Origin: an uncultured Microcaldota archaeon
GTDB lineage: Archaea > Micrarchaeota > Micrarchaeia > Anstonellales > Anstonellaceae
Length of the DNA stretch: 6,545 bases
Assembly (NCBI GenBank): GCA_903923795.1
Contig: CAIXYX010000022.1
Coordinates: 1 to 6,545, forward strand
Direction of reading: 5' to 3'
Shown here: in pieces, positions 4,842 to 6,545 of the stretch
Position numbering within the stretch: the first letter of the stretch is position 1
How the letters are laid out: each line of letters begins with the position of its first letter
The notes under the pieces: generated by a model
What the model was told of the DNA's origin: nothing
What the model saw: the letters and a program-made list of their open reading frames with translations, nothing else
Database searches by the model: none
Translations under genes and position numbers: made by a program

Positions 4842-6233
4842 CTAATTCTGGCCCGAGGAGTTATTTTGGCTGCTGGAGTTAGGCACAGCTCGTCCGGTAG
4901 AATTCAACGCCGGCATCTGGCCGGACGAATTCTGCGCGGTCTGGCTGCCCGGATTTTGTGTGCTTGTTGTTTGGGTGCCCGAGTTGTTCACGGCTGGCGA
5001 GGCAGAGCCTGCCGGCGGCGAGTAGACGGGCGGGCTTGAGAATCCGTTTATCGTATGGCCTATGGGCTGAAACACTGCCTTGAGGGTGGCGCTTGCCATG
5101 GGGGGATAATCAGACGCTATCTGTGAGGTCTGGTTTGCTATCTGATAGGTCTGCCCGTCGATGATGAGGGTGGGTGGCAGGGTGATGTCGAGCACATAGC
5201 CGATGGTGAAATTCTGCCCCAAACCGGGGAAGGTCTCGTCCCATGTGGAAATGAGGCGCGCTTTTATCTCCGCGTCAGTGCTGTTGCCGCGGTAGGGGAA
5301 TATGGCCATCACCGAGTCGGGGAAGATGGGCGTGATGCCGAGGGGCGCGAGGTCGTTTCTTATCTGCGTAGAGTCGGTGTAATTTGTCTGCACACCGATG
5401 AGATAGGCCTGCACATTGCCGTTGTCGAGCCATGCGGGAGGTTTGGCGAGGAGGGCGCTGCGCTGCGTGCTGGTGATGGGCGCGTTGGTCTGCACATAAG
5501 AGCGGGGCTTGTATTTCATGTCGTCCCCGCCGACGAGGTTGACGAAATACTGGCCGGCTTTGAGCGTGCGGTTCTCCCATGGCACATAGGTCTGGAAGAA
5601 CGTGGTGTTGAGCTTGACTGAGAGGGGGGCGAATTCGACGTTGAGCGAGCCGGGTGAGAGGGGCTGCAGATTGATTGGTGCGCTCTGGATTGTGGTGCCC
5701 ACGACATAGGCGTCGAAGGATACGGGGAAGACATCACCCTCCTCGAATATGGGCGTGTCCTCGTATGTGTAGACTCCGCCCGAGACCGTGCGATTGATGC
5801 CTGAACCCGAGACGAATGCCTGCGCGATGCTTATCGCGCCCTGCCCGCGCACCGAGAGGTTGAGGGCGAGCAGCGCGCTTGTGATGCTTGTGACATATTT
5901 GGAGTCGGAGAGGCGCAGGATTCGGCTGCCCGACTGCATGACTGGTGATGCGGTGAGGAGGCCGTCAGACTGCCATTGGAGAAGGAGGGCATTGGCAGAT
6001 GAGCTGTTGCCGCTGACAACGAGCACCGGCTCCCATGACAGGAGGGTGGCGTTGGCGATTCCGTGCCCGCTGAACGCCGAGGCGTTGCTTGAGCCGGGCG
6101 GGATGGGACCGGCGCCGCCCCCGCCGCCTATTGGGTTGAAGAGGTAGATGGCGACGGTGGAGAATACGAAGAGGATTATCATGCCGATGACCAGATAGCG
6201 CTGGCGGTCGTCTTTGCTCATGTTGTCGAACAT
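4842..6233 (-). CDS. Membrane-anchored, N-glycosylation-rich surface protein, unknown function
   Basis: This 463-residue protein has a charged N-terminus (MFDNMSKDDRQR), one hydrophobic anchor (about 13-32), a glycine linker (36-40), and a large exterior part with no further TM segment and no cysteine. I do not recognise a named family. Seventeen N-x-S/T sequons can be counted, five of them in the last 30 residues, which suits heavy archaeal N-glycosylation. Residues 68-143 and 273-353 each look like a beta-alpha-beta-beta-alpha-beta unit (the second contains NVQAYLIGVQ, LGITPIFPDSVMAIFPY and IGYVLDITLP), suggesting tandem ferredoxin-like domains. The tail (about 400-463) is Pro-, Ser-, Gln- and Asn-rich and probably disordered. 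GGAGGT (6240-6245) lies 6 bases before the ATG at 6233 and fixes the start over Met5. It is the first of the minus-strand series that continues with lsm. A cell-envelope role is inferred. Confidence 0.82.
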   Translation of the reverse strand: MFDNMSKDDRQRYLVIGMIILFVFSTVAIYLFNPIGGGGGAGPIPPGSSNASAFSGHGIANATLLSWEPVLVVSGNSSSANALLLQWQSDGLLTASPVMQSGSRILRLSDSKYVTSITSALLALNLSVRGQGAISIAQAFVSGSGINRTVSGGVYTYEDTPIFEEGDVFPVSFDAYVVGTTIQSAPINLQPLSPGSLNVEFAPLSVKLNTTFFQTYVPWENRTLKAGQYFVNLVGGDDMKYKPRSYVQTNAPITSTQRSALLAKPPAWLDNGNVQAYLIGVQTNYTDSTQIRNDLAPLGITPIFPDSVMAIFPYRGNSTDAEIKARLISTWDETFPGLGQNFTIGYVLDITLPPTLIIDGQTYQIANQTSQIASDYPPMASATLKAVFQPIGHTINGFSSPPVYSPPAGSASPAVNNSGTQTTSTQNPGSQTAQNSSGQMPALNSTGRAVPNSSSQNNSSGQN

Positions 6234-6279
6234 AGGATTACCTCCAAAAAGATCAGATTAACGCCATTGACAGGCGGCC

Positions 6280-6292
6280 CGCTATATTAGCG
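6280..6292 (-). promoter_or_regulatory. Palindromic TATA element of the surface-protein gene
   Basis: The minus strand reads CGCTAATATAGCG, a perfect inverted repeat of CGCTA around three bases with the TATA-like AATATA at its centre. Transcription would start near 6258, leaving a leader of about 25 bases that includes the GGAGGT ribosome site. The symmetry could mark a regulator site over the box or allow some initiation in both directions. Confidence 0.5.
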
Positions 6293-6314
6293 ATGGTTTG
6301 GTTGGGGAGGCCAC

Positions 6315-6324
6315 ATTTTTTAAA
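6315..6324 (+). promoter_or_regulatory. Predicted TATA box of the FKBP gene
   Basis: TTTTTTAAAA is centred about 33 bases before the ATG at 6353, so the start of transcription would fall near 6346, leaving a leader of only a few bases. No Shine-Dalgarno sequence is visible before the ATG. Together with the palindromic TATA element at 6280-6292, it forms a compact divergent promoter pair. Confidence 0.5.
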
Positions 6325-6352
6325 ATCCCCTATGCTACTCATTGCCGATATC

Positions 6353-6545
6353 ATGGTTAAACTCAACTCTGGAGACCTTGTGCGCATAGCTTTCACGGGA
6401 CGCCGTTCATCCGATCAGGTGATTTTCGAGACTACGGACGACAAGGTTGCCCGCGAGACGGGGATATTCGACCCCAAGGCAGTGTACGGGCCGCGCCTCG
6501 TGATAATAGACCGCGGGATGATGCTCCCCGGCCTCGAGGCCGGCG
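6353..6545 (+). CDS. FKBP-type peptidyl-prolyl cis-trans isomerase (N-terminal part)
   Basis: The first 64 residues are visible before the window ends. They match the start of archaeal/SlyD-like FKBP proteins: LNSGDLVRIAFTGR (first strand), VIFETTDDKVARETGIFD, then YGPRLVIIDRGMMLPGLEAG, in which the R-G-M-x-L-P-G-L-E segment corresponds to the conserved GxGxxxxGLExAL entry to the active site. Family members catalyse proline isomerisation and act as cytoplasmic chaperones; in the SlyD-like group an IF domain is inserted further on, beyond this window. The loop before the helix reads DRG where many relatives have a Gly-x-Gly, a minor difference. The ATG at 6353 follows a TATA-like box closely. 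The gene is divergent from the surface-protein gene. Confidence 0.88.
   Translation, partial: MVKLNSGDLVRIAFTGRRSSDQVIFETTDDKVARETGIFDPKAVYGPRLVIIDRGMMLPGLEAG

Overview
This window is archaeal. The evidence is an Sm-like (SmAP/Lsm) protein gene, a tRNA-Ala gene without an encoded CCA end, A/T-rich TATA-type boxes about 25-30 bases before several starts (two of them look leaderless), GGTG/GGAGGT ribosome sites on other genes, a MarC protein, the start of an archaeal-type FKBP isomerase, and a membrane-tethered winged-helix regulator of a type known mainly from archaea. Base composition is moderately GC-rich and intergenic gaps are short. A DPANN-type or other small-genome archaeon would fit, but nothing here fixes the lineage.

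Left part (1-2039): a probable metal (copper-type) handling locus. On the minus strand, a 66-residue free heavy-metal-associated (HMA) chaperone is followed 36 bases later by a 327-residue protein that fuses an HMA domain to a multi-pass, Gly/Met-rich membrane domain with an internal repeat. Divergent from them on the plus strand is a gene for a two-TM protein with a cytoplasmic winged helix. The 250-base region between them carries an array of GTGAAACAAT elements spaced 21-22 bases apart (two helical turns). The array covers both predicted promoters and ends in an inverted repeat over the regulator's start codon. This is the most striking signal in the window: a probable operator array that would couple the regulator to the metal operon.

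Middle (2040-3720): a class I SAM-dependent methyltransferase with an unassigned N-terminal region of about 100 residues, then a three-TM protein whose exposed tail carries 12 cysteines. A cluster of short hairpin repeats separates it from the convergent marC gene.

Right part (3699-6545): a minus-strand series reading surface protein, lsm, tRNA-Ala(GGC), marC. It is tightly packed: T-rich 3' tracts of one gene coincide with the A/T promoter elements of the next. The 463-residue surface protein has one N-terminal membrane anchor, 17 N-glycosylation sequons, a Q/N/S-rich tail and what look like two ferredoxin-like repeats. Divergent from it, an FKBP-type prolyl isomerase gene runs off the right edge.

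All functional statements rest on reading motifs by eye. No database search was run.
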